Positions 22,401-37,400 of a stretch of 64,000 bases of DNA are shown piece after piece (position 1 is the first letter of the stretch; each line of letters opens with the position of its first letter). Below the pieces are notes generated by a model. It was given only the letters and a program-made list of their open reading frames with translations. It was not told where the DNA came from and ran no database searches. The DNA lies in the NCBI GenBank assembly GCA_020002185.1, contig CM034537.1:14982244-15046243 (forward strand), given 5' to 3'. A program made the translations under genes and the position numbers. This stretch comes from Paraescarpia echinospica (lineage: Eukaryota; Annelida; Polychaeta; Sabellida; Siboglinidae).

Positions 22401-25400
22401 AAAGTCCGTGTACATAATACATATAGTGATGGTAGTACGTACTTTCTCTGTTGTATCATATAAAATCATACTTGTTTTAAATTTTGTTACCACAAAAACA
22501 ATGAGAAATCATATCTAAAATGACAACATATCATTTAAAGATATGCCACTTTAACGTGGGTCTGTCCATTATGTTGTGTACTGGTTGTAGTGTTTCTTGA
22601 GTTGATTCCATTTCATTGTAAAGATATGGATTATTTACCTAGAAATCACACGCCAAAGTCCAACTCCTCAGGGCCAAAATTTGTGGGATATCTGCAGCAC
22701 TTGTTCTGTTGTTTTGTGCAGACAGAGTTTTAGCACCAACCTGTGGAGTGTTCTCATTACACCTGTCTCTCATCCCATACCCTGTTCACCCCGCTGTCTT
22801 TTTGCACAGCACAATATGTGCATTTTTAGTGCCATGTTATTTTAACAACATAGGCATGAGTAAGTTTTGCACAAAAACACAAAACAATCATCAGTGACAA
22901 AGAGGTGTTTTTCCACGGTTGTGAATACAAAGAGTACAGCCAGTACTCCATAATATGGGTCAGTTTTTTTACATGTGGCCCACTTTCAATACAAAACTGT
23001 CAAGAAGTGTATCTTGTCCATGTCTATAATGAACACTGTAAATGATGAGTGCCTAAAGTTGAATGCCCACCATTCCATTACACGACATGCATGTGGTGGG
23101 TGTTTGGGCTGTTTTGTTACCGGTAGGGTTGGTGTGCATACAAGTACAAGTACGCTGGTCAAATAAGTAAAACATGTATGTACAGGTGCATTTTAGTTAT
23201 AGTGATCAACAATAAAACAAACAATTCAGGTGCTGATTATTAACTTTTATATTAGAATGCTAACAACTTTTACAACTCTGTCTATGTTGTAATTAATTGT
23301 AGATATATAAGATAAGGATGTACATAATTGTAGATATATATGATAAGGATGTACGTAATTGTAGATTATATGATTATGATAAGGATGTACATAATTGTAG
23401 ATATATATATGATAAGTATGTACATAATTGTAGATATATATGATTATGATAAGGATGTACATAGTTGTAGATATTTATGATAAGGATGTACATAATTGCT
23501 GTGCATCACACGGACTAAAGAGGAATATAATGTTGTACTCAGGTTATATATACAGGCCTGTAGTTGAAATATACTTGATATTTAACTAGCACAAGTACCT
23601 GTCATTTCTAGAAGTAGAACCCGAATACAGGTATTGAAAACAATTACATACAAGAACAAGTACTTTACCCCGACATTGGTTACTTTGAATATCTTGGAAA
23701 TCAATTGTGATAGGTAGAGAGTAACTTCCCACAATTGGTGTGATTTCACAAGATGTCATTTGTATTGGGCAATATATGAGACTATGAGCCATTTTTGACC
23801 ATGTTCATTTCTTGGTCCGTGTGAGAGATTTATTTTGTGATAACGTTAGCAATATTATCAGTAGGATATGCATGGATGCCTGCCGTTATATTACAATATA
23901 AATAATAACAGCTCGTCTCTGAAACTGGTAGTAAACCAAATGAAAAATAATATGCAATTGTTTACAAGTTTAACTGTACGTTTTAACACATCAGTTGATC
24001 AGTTAGTGGGATTAAGAAATTATCCAAGAGTCTAAATTCCACATTCTGTCAGGTAATTATTATTTGAGGGATGCTTCACAAGGTTGGGTTTTATTACAGT
24101 AATCAACTACATTGTCTACAAGCACAAAGCATAAACGTTCAAATACAATTATGATACTTAAAGGTTCATTACAATGACAAACGATTAACTACAATTACAT
24201 TGCTCCTATAAAACAATAGTTGAAATGATCCACAAATTGTCTGTTGACTACAACTACGTTGTTTAGAAAAAATGTATTCATGACTACCCGGTAATTTAAA
24301 ACAGGTTTTAGATGAACTCGTCCATTGTTGCTGGTTTGGCTTACTGCCATGGCGGGGTGAAATTACAATGGTCAAATACCTACATTGTGCCAACCTCAGT
24401 TATAATTGTGGCATTTAATTTGTTTGCAATTTCACTTAAGTAATTACATTTATTATATTATATAACTACATTTGTACAAAGCCCTGGTGCTTTAACTGGT
24501 AGCTGTGTTGACGGGGTCAGTACAGTATGTAGCTGCTGTTGCACCACTGGCATGATAATTACACCTCCATTCACTTTCTTTCCAACACTAGTAATAATAA
24601 TAATAATGTATTTATTTCAGACAATCATGATGTCCATATATACAAATACATCAATAAAAGTATGTAAATAATATAAAAATACATAGATAAGAACAATATG
24701 TTTAAAAATTATATAAATCCCGGACCCACTGGTGCCGCAGTTTCGAAGTACAATACACGTCGCTAGTTTTAATGCTATAAATAATGGGATTCAAAGACAT
24801 GTCAATCCTATTCATTAAGCTAAAAATAGCCTTTCTGATTACACATTTACCTGAGCTGACATTAGCTGTAGCAAACATGTGGCTAGCGCTACATCTCATG
24901 GGCAAATTGTTCAATATCCTGAAAGAGTTGTTATATGCAACAATGAATTGATGAAAATTAACTTTTCTAAAGTTCACCCATAACGCACACATATAGATAT
25001 TACCAAAATACGCTGTAAATAGCTTATTTTTTACAGCAGTTGAACAAAAGTGAAACTTTTGACGTAACATGTTACTCTTGGCATACAAAAGTCTCACTTT
25101 GGCTTGCATGTCAGACTCATCAGACAAGTTATTAGAAATGACATGTCCAAGATATTTACAAGAGGTGGCAAAGTTTAACTTCTTTCCTCCTAATGTCATT
25201 TCTTTAGACAGATTTGACTTTCTAGATTCAAAGTACATGACCAGGGATTTACTCGCATTGTATTGCACATCGTGCTCACATCCATATGAGTAACACATGT
25301 CTAGTAGTGTTTGTAGTCCTTTAGCAGAAGGTGCAAACAGAAGTAGATCATCGGCGTATATAAGGTGATTAACAACCATGTTACCAAGACTACAACCGAT

Positions 25401-28400
25401 TTGTTTTTTGTGCAGTTGTATACTCAGATTATTCATATAAATGTTAAAAAGCAAAGGGAATAACTTCCCACCTTGCTTAACACCATTGCCTACCGAGAAG
25501 AAGTCCGAGTAGGTATTTCCCCATCGTATGCATACACATTGATTATTGAATTCATTGCTGAGTATTCTTAAGATATAGTTCGGTACATTTCGTTGTTCTA
25601 GTTTCGTTATAAGTTTATTTCGGTTGACACGATCAAACGCCTTTGATGCATCTAAAAATGCGACGTGCATAGCTGAACCATGTTCAGTGTAGAACCTTAA
25701 TAATTCCTTAAATGCAAACACGCATAACTCCGTTCCATGTTTAGGCTTAAAGCCAAATTGATTAGGAGTGGTTTCCAAGTACATTTTCATTCTGTTAAAA
25801 AGAACAGTGTCTATTATCTTCGAAAATATATTCGATAGACATATTGGCCTATAATTCCCTTTGTCGTTTACTCGTCTATTTTTGTCTTTAATAATTGGTA
25901 CAATAACAGACTGTGACATTTCTTTTGCACCAGAATCGAAGACACAAGGATAGACAAAAGCACAGCGAGTTGATAATCAGCGAACTTAATATGTTCTGCA
26001 CTGATACCGTCCAGACCTGGTGACTTATTTTTTGAGAGTCCATTAATAATATCCATCAGTTCAACTGCACCAACAGTCATTCCTGTATTGTCAGTGGAAC
26101 AGTCATAACAAACTTTATCACATCGACTATCCTCCACATCATTAAATAAATGTTCATAATGATGCTTCCACATTGACCCGATGTTTACGTCACCGTGTAT
26201 ATTATCAATGTTTGTCGGAAGTTTTACTTTACTGTTCGTACAGTGCTTAATTTCTTTCCAGAATTTGCGGTGGTCTTTCTGACACAACTGTTCTGCAATG
26301 TTATCAGCAATGATAGTTTCTTTCTCCCTTTTACATTTTCTGATCGCCTGTTTGAATTTCATTCTGGATAATTTCATAACATTAAAAATGTCACCTTGTC
26401 TAGGTTTACCAGTCTCTTTCCATATACAGTAAGCATCACGGGCTGCACAATGAAGCTCTTTCACTCGCTCGTTCCAACCTGGTACAACATTATACTTATA
26501 AGCACCTTTGCGATTTGACCGGAGTGTGTGACCACACCTCTTCAATGTAATCACGATAGAATTGTAAAAGTCATCGAGATCATGATGATGATTACAGTTA
26601 TGACAATTGGGATCAGTGCATCTAACACCCGGTGGAACATTCAGTTTGCTCAATTCAACGTTCGTGCATTCTCTATATGCATCAATATCTTGTGGGTTTA
26701 ATCTGTCCCACTGTAAACCTTGCCTACTCTCATTAGTATTGCCACTACCACTAACGCATTATGGTAGAATATCACTGTCTATGCTGAACGATATCGGGTG
26801 GTGATCAGAATAAATAACATCATAAAGTATGGACATGTTAGATAGGCAATCCTTCGCATCCGCGGTACATATGATATGGTCTAGCCATGATGTAGTTCCC
26901 CAGGCAGAACTAACGTATGTATATGTGTCTAGTGTTTAGTTACTTCTATATACTTTCTTTTTACTGGTTAACAATTTTGTAGTATTTTGACATAATTAAA
27001 TTAATTCTGTTTGGTGTTGAAAATACATAATCGACAGATTGATTGACTGATTGATTGACTGATTGGTTGATTGACTGATCGATTGATTGATCCATTCTGC
27101 CTCATGTTGATCCACAGAAAATCCGCCAAGATGCTGCGATGAACCATGACTACAGCTTGAAGGATGCCCGGAGAGCAGACTATCGCAGTCGCAACAGATA
27201 CAGAGATGTCAGTCCATGTAAGTGTGGCAGGCATAGCTTCTGGGGTAGTTGATTTGTTGTTCCGTTACCACATGGATGTAACACATTTTTTTTATTTTCA
27301 GGGTAGTTTAATTCCAATTATTCCTACTGAATAAAGGTTAGATTTTTCTTCTTCAGTAAACTAAGTTGAACAATGAGAGTTCCTTCAGTTTTGATTGGTT
27401 GATTCACATTAACATAGTAAACTTACAGTATACATGAAAATTGAAGAATATATGCAATTTCATATCTTTAAATGAAACAAACCAAGTTGTTGACAGCACC
27501 AGTGTCACCTGTTCTTAGTGTATTTTACAACTATGATAACAACAGTGATTGTTATAGCATCACTACACAGAAGACATTACAGGAGTAATGATGCATCGAT
27601 CTATCAATGCATTGCAATAGCCAATGTGACGATAGTGTACTATTGTGAGTAAATTGAACTGGCAATAGTTATCGCATGTAGTACATAGAACAATTGATAG
27701 TAACGATAGTTGGTGAACAGATCAGCAGAGCAACACAAAAACAGTGTGCTAAGCATCCTTTTTAGATTTGATTTTAAGGTTTTATTTTATTGACCTAGCA
27801 CCAACAATCTTCGACAATAATAGCATCATTCATGGATTCATTATTTTGGGAATTGTTTGCCTCTGAGGCTATGCAATGGCGCTGTCCTTACGTTATGGCT
27901 TGGGATGGTGTTCCTTTGGGACTGATATCCTAAGACTATCACAATAGCTATGGCACTATTGCAGTTTTAAAATTAACTGACTAAGTTATTTATCGAATAC
28001 GATCTAACCTGTTGATTAACAGTGTTTCCCCTGGGTAAAATGATGGGCGAGGTGGTAGGGGCAGGCCATGCGAGCGCCAAGATTTTTAGTCCTTTGGCTG
28101 AAGGTCCAAGGGACTATTGCCATCACTCTGCGACTGCCGTTAGCTGCCGTATCTCAGAAACCGCTCAGCAACTTTTTCTCTAATTTTGCATAGACATATC
28201 TTAGGGCACTGCCACTATGCACGAGAAATCTGTATTTGATTGAATAATTTTAAGGGCTCCCTAGGGCCTCAAAGGACCCCAAAACTGGTAAAAATGTAAC
28301 ATTTTGCTTATTTTTTCAAAAACTGTTCAGCAACTTTTTTTCTAATTTTGCATAGATGTATCTTAGGGTGCTGCCACTATATACAAGAAATCTGTATTTG

Positions 28401-31400
28401 ATTGAATCATTCTAAGGGGCCCCCAAAGTGCAAAAGGTTTACATTATCTAGTGAAGTGGTTTTGAGAAGGGCCCTTGAGACCACCCCCAACATTAGATGT
28501 TGTGTATTGTGCCACAAAATCAACAGCTGTGACTAATCTCTACAGCCCAGTCCATTGAGACCTTGACTAATCTTTAACTGGTCACAGCACCCAGGCAGAG
28601 TAGACACACTTGACCCCTGTTAGACTGAACAGTTGCCTAACACTTTTAAACTGTATCTTCAAAACTATTGATTTTCTATAATTGCAAGTTGTGTTTATTT
28701 TGATGTTCATTTAATTATTATAAAATGGTGTGACTGTGGTGCCTATTGGTTAAAGATGTATTGTCTGTAGAAACCTGTAGGTGACAAACATAGAAAATTA
28801 ATATGCTGTCACCTGTTGGTGACAAACATAGAAAATTAATATTCTGGACAGCTATAGAGTGAAATATTCTACACTTTATTGATATAAAATGCATTCTACT
28901 GTTCTGTTTACACTTGCCATGCCTTGTGTAGACATGGTACTGTGTAAATCAATTGTATCAATATAGACTAATAATTACAGATTCACAATATAGTTGACAC
29001 CTGAAACAACCAAATGTCAACCATTAGAAGAGTTGACATAGTTCCGCTATACACTATATATGTAAATTTAATCAGCTGCCATGTCAACTCCGTTATAATT
29101 GTGACTAACAGTGTTCAAAATGATTCAGGTAAATAGCAAATAACAAAGGACACAAGTTTTCTTCTTGCCATACCTACACATCATATGAGAAGAAGGCTGA
29201 CACAGCCTGGCCCTGATTTATACATGATTTAGCATTTTTGTATATGTTGTGTACAACTTTCAACACAATACCATTAATACCGCATGAAATTATCTTAGAC
29301 CACAGGGAGGACCGGTCTACTAAATCAAATGCTTTCTTATAATTGATGAAGGCACAATAAAGCCTTTTGCGTCGAGACAAATACAATTAAACCAATACCC
29401 CTATTTGAACACTGCCTGTTCTTCACCTATTACATTCGCTTTGTTTAGGTATGTGGTCAGTCTGGTGTTCTGAACAATCACTAAGGATTAATGAACACTT
29501 GTGCAGAATGTCACCCACTTGGCAGGTTTAATTGATCTATTCAGCAATGAGGACACTGCTTAGGCCTCACTCTGAACACTGTCACTCACAGTGTTGTGTA
29601 TTGTCTTAGTTGGTGCATTGAGCTAATCTACTTGACCATGAATCAGTGGTGGCTCTGGTTGTGTATTACACCCAGCTGTGGAGCTAAGATTCTCTGCCTG
29701 CTATTGTTTGATGGAAACTGTGACTAATGTGTAATTGGTCACTGGCAGTAGCTTGTGTCAAGAGACAGCATTAAGCCACTAGACCCCTGTTAAACTGGAC
29801 AGTTGCCTGTAGGTTTTAAACTGTGTCAAACAGTGATTCTACCTTTTGCTCTCAGATAATCTGTCCTCTTAGTTTTACACATGAAGGCATAATCTGGCAT
29901 AACTTGATAAGTCTTTGTAGCAGCACATTTGTACTTACAGTGTATCATTGCAACATAACATACATATTACATAATGTGTGCCACATTTGAATGTTGTGCA
30001 TGTAATATTTCCATGCAATCCATTTGCAAATATAATGTAAAACTCCAACAGCCGTTTTCTTCATTATCACTTTTTGATTCCTACCTATGTTCAATGCTCC
30101 ATAACTTTGCCAATTTTTGTAGCAGTCATAATTTTTGAAACCATGTAAAGCACCCTACGAAACCTTTACAAGGATGTAAGAAAACAATGTTACAATTTTT
30201 CCGACTTATCACTCATTTGGTCAGCCGGGGTCACATATAGACGTATTAGTCCAAAGTAATTTTTTTTATGTAGTAATCATGACTAATAAATGTCAGTAAT
30301 CATGATTGTTTCATCGTGTTGAGGTGTGGTTACCACTTTACCACTGGTACTCAGTTGAGGTGTGGTTTCCACTTGACCACTAGCACTTGGTGTAGTGCCG
30401 TGGTGCAGTGGCTAGAGCTTTGTACTCTCAACTGAGAGAACCCGGGTTCAAATCCTGTGCGGCGGTGTCGAACCTTGGGCAAGTTCGTTCACTATACGTT
30501 GCTCCAGTTCACTCAGCTGCATGAATGAGTACCTGGCTATAGACAGTGGTAGATATTTGTGTACGAACAGTCTTCGCACATTAATTGCAGCATGGCTGGA
30601 TGCTTCCCGGAGAAGTCGAGAAGGTGTTCGAGTGAACAGGTCTGCCAGGGAGTAAAGTATTAAGCGCTTTGAGCAGTCCTGAGGACTGGATACTTCGCTA
30701 CATAAGAACTTACCGTTACTTTGGTTGTGGTGATGTTTTTCTTGCCCTAACCCTGGGCCTTGTTACCACACTGACAGAGTCAGTAAAAAATAAAAGGTAA
30801 GTTCTTATATAGCACATTATCCAGTCCTAAGGACTGCTCAAAATGCTTTACACTCCCTGGTAGACCTGTTCAAGCTCAAAATGTCAAAGGTCAGTCTTTG
30901 AGTGAATTTAACACCCATAGACACTTGTAATAGTGTACGCAAAATTTTCAATTAATAAAACAATTTATGAATGGTCATATGGACTTCGGATTGCCATACT
31001 CAGGCCGATATGGCCATACTCAATCAATAACATGGATGGATTCGTGGATTTGCTTATCCATTCCGGACGTTTCAGCCTTGATGGATATTAAAAACGATTT
31101 ATTTTGGGTACGTATCTGTACCCTAGAATTATTTTTTGGGTACGTAATTTTACCCTGCTGGCGGAAACCCTGATAACAAAGTATTGCAATATAATACAGC
31201 TATCGCAATACTGTCTTAAGATATTAAAACTATTCCCGATGGTCAGCCCTAATGATGACATTGTACGCAATTGCAGATGATCACAGTCGGGTGGTACTTC
31301 AGAGAGACAGTCTTGACTACATCAACGCCAGTCTAGTGAAGGTTCCACAAGCGGGCCGGGCCTACATTCTCACACAGGTACGTAGTAACTCATTAATTTT

Positions 31401-34400
31401 TACTGATTATTAATAAAGGTAAGTTCTTATATAGCACAGTATCCATTCCTCAGGACTGCTCAATGCGATTTACACTTTACTCTCTGGCAGACCTGTTCAA
31501 TCGAACACCATCTCGACTTCTCTGAGAAGCATTCAGCCGCGCTGCAATTAATGCACGAAGACTATTCGTACACAGATATCCACCATTGTCTATATCCGCG
31601 TACTCATTCATACAGCTGAGTGAACTGAAGCAATGTGGAGTAAATGAACTTGACCAAGGTTCTGCCGCACAAGATTCGAACCCGCGTTCTCTCAGTCGAG
31701 AGTCCGGAGCTCTTACCGCTGCGCTACTGCGCTCCTCTGGTTAATAGGAATTAGCTTATAACCATCTATTGAGCATCAAACCAGGGGCAGCAGTTATCAC
31801 CATTACAATATTGTGAACTTGTGGCGCCACCACATGTGTGTCCACACAATTTCTCTATTGAAAAAAGTGAACTCTAAATACCGGTAATTACCTTTGTGTT
31901 TTTTTTTTAACAGATCACCAATTGGTAGGTCAATGACCAGTGGTCCCAGGAGTAAAATGTACATGAAAGAGGCGAGTGATCCTCGGCACCTGGGGGGAGA
32001 TACACATACAATGCTTCCGAGTTAGCATATTAGTATATAGATATGTCTGTTCGACAGACACATAAAACAAAATAAAATCAAGTACGGATGAATGCAAGAT
32101 GTCTCAAATAAAAATTAACATGGATAATAATTTTTGTATGTGTGTGTTCGGGTGAGTCACACATCAACTAGTAAATGTTGCTAACATAACAACTACCTAT
32201 ATTTTGCGGACAGCGTGGTAAAGGTCAAGGTTGTAGTACCGATGTGGTCGACTGTCATTATGTGAAAGTTCCACTAGTTTTCCTGTTCGAGCAGTTTCAT
32301 AGACGGTCTTCATAATAAGAGATTTGTTTGTAATCAACATCATATTGTACACTCCATGCCTGAGGTGTTGTACTAATGACCAATCAAAGATATATTTATA
32401 GTAGCAATTATATTCAAATAAAGGCATGTTTGGGAATTGCTGCTGACAATGGCCCGTGACTCCTAGTTAGGCAGTCAGGAGTCAGTGATTGGGCAATAAT
32501 GTCTGGCATGTTGCCATGTTTTAGTATATGTGACCACATTTGTGTTTAGCGTCTGTTTGAAGTATTGTTATTACATTGCACCTGTTTTTAGTCCTTTGGC
32601 CGAAGGTCCAAAGGACTATTGCCATCACTCTGCGTCCGACGTCTGCCATTAGCTGCCGTATCTCAGAAACCGTTCAGCAACTTTTTCTCTAATTTTGCAT
32701 AGACATATCTTAGTGCACTGCCACTATGCATGAGAAATCTGTATTTGATCGAATCATTCTAAGGGCTCCCTAGGGCCTCCAAGGACCTCAAAACTTGTAA
32801 AAATGTAACATTTTGCCTATTTTTTCAAAAACTGTTCAGCAACTTTTTCTCTAATTTTGCATATACATTTCATGTGGTAGTGTCACTGTACTCAATAAAT
32901 CTGTATTTGATTGAATCATTCTAAGGGCACCTAATGACCCCCCAAAAAGGACCCAAAAACTGGTAAATTTTCACATTTTTCTTATTTTTTCAAAAACTCG
33001 TTAAGTAACTTTTTCTCTAAATGATGCATAGACATTTCATGTGGTAGCGCCACTGTACACAAGAAATCTGTATTTGATTTAATCATTCTAAGGGCACCAA
33101 AGGTCCCCTAAAATGCTAAATTTGTGAACTAAATTGTCTGCTGCACCAGCAGATCTATCATGCTTACAGTCCTTTTGTTCAACTAATCCCTTTTCCTACA
33201 TCTGTCACACCTCACTGTGGCTGTCTGATAGGAACTGTGACTAATCTGTAATTGGTCACTGGCAGAGGCTTGTGTCAATAGACAGGGCCCACTAGACCCC
33301 TGGACAGTTGTGCCTACATTCTAAGGGGGTCATCCTGAAACAACCAAATGTCAACCATTAGAAGAGTTGACATAGTTCCGCTATACACAAGAAATCTGTA
33401 TTTGATTGAATTATTCTAGTATCATCAGCATATAGAAGAACATACATTTGCAAGAAAATGTTTACATCATCATCACTAAGGTTGTTGTAAATTTCACCAG
33501 CTGCCAAGTCAAGTCCCGTATTATTATGACTAACGGTATTCAAAATCATTCAGGCAAGTGGCAAATAACAAAGGAGACAAGCTTTCTCCTTGTGGTAACT
33601 CAACATCACATGAGAAGAAGGCTGACGAAGCCCCCAAAATTCAAAATGTTTACACTATCTAGTGATGTGGTTTTGAGAAGGGCCCTTGAGACTATCCCCT
33701 AACAGTAGATTTTGTGTATTGTGCCAGAAACAGAACACTATTCCCCTTCCCAAAACATCTGTCACATGCGGAGTCTGTGTCTTGCATGGATATCTATTTT
33801 TATGCCGTTGTTTTGTATAAGAGGAAGTTTGTGAAATTAGTTATTCTTAGGCCACAGAAAAGTAATTCCCGGTTTCTCATCAATGCATGTATTTAAAAAT
33901 ATGTGCCACAACATTTTATTTTCAATTATAATTATTCCTCTAAATGCAAGACGTGGTGCAATAAGTGAACAGTAAACATGTCAACATTTTACTTTCATCA
34001 TAACCCTTAATGATCTGTAACTATGATTCACCAAAAAAACATTTGATTAATAATTACCTACAGGGTTGTTTGATTTATGCCGGGCAGAAACTGTTTCTGC
34101 CCGGCAGAAACGGCAACAATAGGAAATACATGCCATTGATAGGCAAACATGTTCTTTTTATAGAAAACGTCAGTTTCTTTCTGTACCTGTACGTATGATA
34201 ACCATTTGTCCGCCCTGCTCACAATAAACATCACATGAATGGTTAAAGGAAGATCACTGCCACTTTACTTGTGGATTATTATTATTATAAAACTGCTCTG
34301 CCACTGCTTGGTGGACAGTTAATTAGTGGCTCAAATTCAAATACATCAGGACTTTTTTCACACCTGCATGGTAGTTTAGGCTCAGTAGTATGCTGGCAGC

Positions 34401-37400
34401 CACTAAACCTATAGGCTTGTGTGAAAAGGATAGTTGGCAGAAGAACTGACTTCAAAGCACCATTGCATCCATTTAGCCAGGCAGCAGTCACACTGTCCCA
34501 ATATCTGCTGCTATGTTTGTATATATATATAGGCTTAATGATCCCAATACACCAATCTGTTGGCACAATGTCAGATAATAAAACTACGTTAAACATCTTA
34601 ACAATAACTATAATTAGTTCTGTGGGGTTGTTTTTAAGTATTCATTTACAACATTATCAATCTGTCCTCTTAGTTTTACACATAAAGACATAATCTGGCA
34701 TAACGTGATAAGTTTTTGTAGCAGCTCATTTGTACTTCCAGTGTATCATTGCAACATAACAAACATATTACATACTGTGTGCCACATTTGAATGTTGTGC
34801 ATGTAATATTTCCATGCAATTCATTTGCATATATAATGTAAAACTTCAACAGCCGTTTTCTTCATTTTCACTTTTTGACCCCTACCATGTTCAATGCTCC
34901 ATAACTTCGCCAATTTTTTATTTTCTTTAGTCTACCTTTTGCTCTCAAACAATCTGTCCTCTTAGTTTTACACATAAAGACAATCTGGCATAACTTGATA
35001 AGTCTTTGTAGCAGCACATTTGTACTTCCAGTGTATCATTGCAACATAACATACATACTGTGTGCCACATTTGAATGTTGTGCATGTAATATTTCCATGC
35101 AATCCATTTGCATATATTATAATGTAACACTTCAACAGCTGTTTTCTTCATTTTCACTTTTTGACCCCTACCATGTTCAATGCTCCATAACTTCGCCAAT
35201 TTTTGTAGCAGTCATAATTTTTGAAACCGTGTAAAGCACCCTATCCAACCAACAGAATGTAAGAAAACAAATTTACAATCTTTCCGACTTATCACTCATT
35301 TGGTCAGCCGGAGTAGACGTATTAGTCCAAAGGACTTCAGGGCCACTTGGTTCAATTTTTGAGTATATATGACCACATTTGTATTTAGCGACTGTTTGAA
35401 GTATTGTTATTACGTTGCATGTGTTTTTAGAATTTGCCCTTGTGGAGTTGGGTCTATGCAAGTTATCCGTTTGAACAACTGAAATTAATCCATTCATTTT
35501 ATGTTTATGAGAATTATGAAATAACGTGGTTCATTTTTGTTGTTGTTATGTTTGTAGCAGATTCGCAAAGTGTTTTTGTAGAGTAGTCAGAAGCAGTAGT
35601 TCGGGCAGTCTTTCAATTGGTGTTGATCGTTTTGTTGTGAAATGTTACAATACTTTGGTATGGCAGAAAGCAAACTAAGTTCACTGCGTTTGTTAACTGG
35701 ACTGTAGAGGGTATGGCTGAGATGTATTGATAGTTTGATTTATAATTTAATTATTGATTTACATGTAAAATATCATATCAAAAGGGCAGCTTACATGTCT
35801 ACAAAGAAAAATGTTTGGACTCGTTAAGCTGACCCAGCCGGCTCATCATTTTTAATATAATTTTCCTAACACATCCTTATACTAGAATAAATATGTTGAG
35901 GATTTACAGAACTTTAAAATGCCATTAACGAACTCAAAGCATTGTTCACAGTTTGTACTCCTGCGCCCATGGAACGTATACAAACCATTCAAATACTAAA
36001 CACAGCTGGTGTGGAGACACGCAATACTAACCACAACTTCCCGGAATTTTACAAGATAAGTCTTGTTTCCACAATCAAAGCCACTAGTGGGATGAAGTGC
36101 ACCTTACTCATCAGACTTCCTGCTAATAATTACCAACCCTAGGTTGATGTGAAGATTCAAGGTAATGGAACAGACAAGGGTGCTTTAAGCCAATGGCATG
36201 TGTTCACTTGTTTTGTCATCTTGTTTTTTTTCCATTTTGATGGCCATTTTGTTGAATATGCTTGCATAGTGATAGTGTGAGAATGTGTGAATAAACTTGC
36301 TGTTGGTGTGTTGCAGGGTCCTCTGCCTCACACATCGGGTCACTTCTGGCTGATGGTGTGGGAACAGAACACTCGCGCCGTACTCATGCTCAACAGAATC
36401 ATAGAGAAGGAAGTGGTATGTTACTCGCTTACACAGTTCTGCATGCATATATTCAGTGTCACTCGCACGTGACACTTGCACATGATACTGACAGACGTAT
36501 GTGACACTTGTACATGACCATGACACTGAGTTTGGGACTCATTAGTATCCAGGCCCGTAGCATGGTTGATTTTCGGAAAATTATTGTTATGTCGAGGGGA
36601 GGGGGTAATGTTTGAGCTTTTCCAGGTAGGGGGGATAATGTTGGCGATTTTCCAGGTTGAGAGGAGTAGTGTTTGAGATTTTCCACGTCGAGCGGAGTAA
36701 TGTTTGAGATTTTCCAGGTCGAAGGGAGTACTTTTTATGATTTTCCAGGTCGAGCGGAGTAATGTTTGTGATTTTTTAGGTCAAAGGCAGTAGTGTTTGA
36801 GGTTTTCCAGGTCAAGGGGAGTACTTTTTATGATTTTCCAGGTCGACTGGAGTAGCATTTGAGATTTTCTCCAACAAGATGGTTAGTGTTTGAGATTTTC
36901 CCCATCAAGAGGGCTAGTGTTGGAGATTTTTTACAAGTTGCAAGGGAATATCTCTGCAGCCATCTTGGCAAACAGTATATTTCTATTGAGTCTTGGGAGG
37001 GCCATAGCCCCCACTGCCCCCCCCTACAGTGTTTTACACTCATACGTGAAACTGACATTCCCATGTGACACTGACACTTGTTCATGATGCTGACAACGCA
37101 TAACACTCACATGTGACACAGTCAGTGCAGTTAACCAGTGACAGTATCCGTAACATACCTGTGATTCTACAACACATTACATTTACTGATATTTCCCACA
37201 AATCATAATTATTATTATAAGTTTATTAGGTGCCATACAAGCGTTACAATTATATGAATACACACTGATGCGATATACATTTTCCCAGATACATAAATAT
37301 TAAAAATACTGTGAATGACTCCTGTTTTGTTGCAGGTAAAGTGTCACCAGTACTTCCCGTCTGGCTCAGTGAGTGGCGGTGAGGATGAAATGGTGTTTGA

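Larger units (their letters stand above)
32590..35336 (+). mobile_element. Composite repeat, copy B
   Basis: Starts with a perfect hairpin, AGTCCTTTGG-CCGAAGGT-CCAAAGGACT (32590-32617), then three diverged ~160-bp units. Minus-strand RT remnants follow at 33549-33358 (VLLYADDT) and 34600-34500 ([13 protein letters not shown]), and then the shared right end, which is duplicated here (34655-34915 and 34950-35215). It closes with AGTCCAAAGGACT at 35324-35336, complementary to the left tip. Same organisation as 28088-30256. Confidence 0.65.

Noticed and set aside
30401..30460. A functional tRNA gene
   Set aside because: Box A and B are present, but the acceptor stem does not close and the sequence continues into a SINE body; the related reverse copy at 31672-31738 shows the same.
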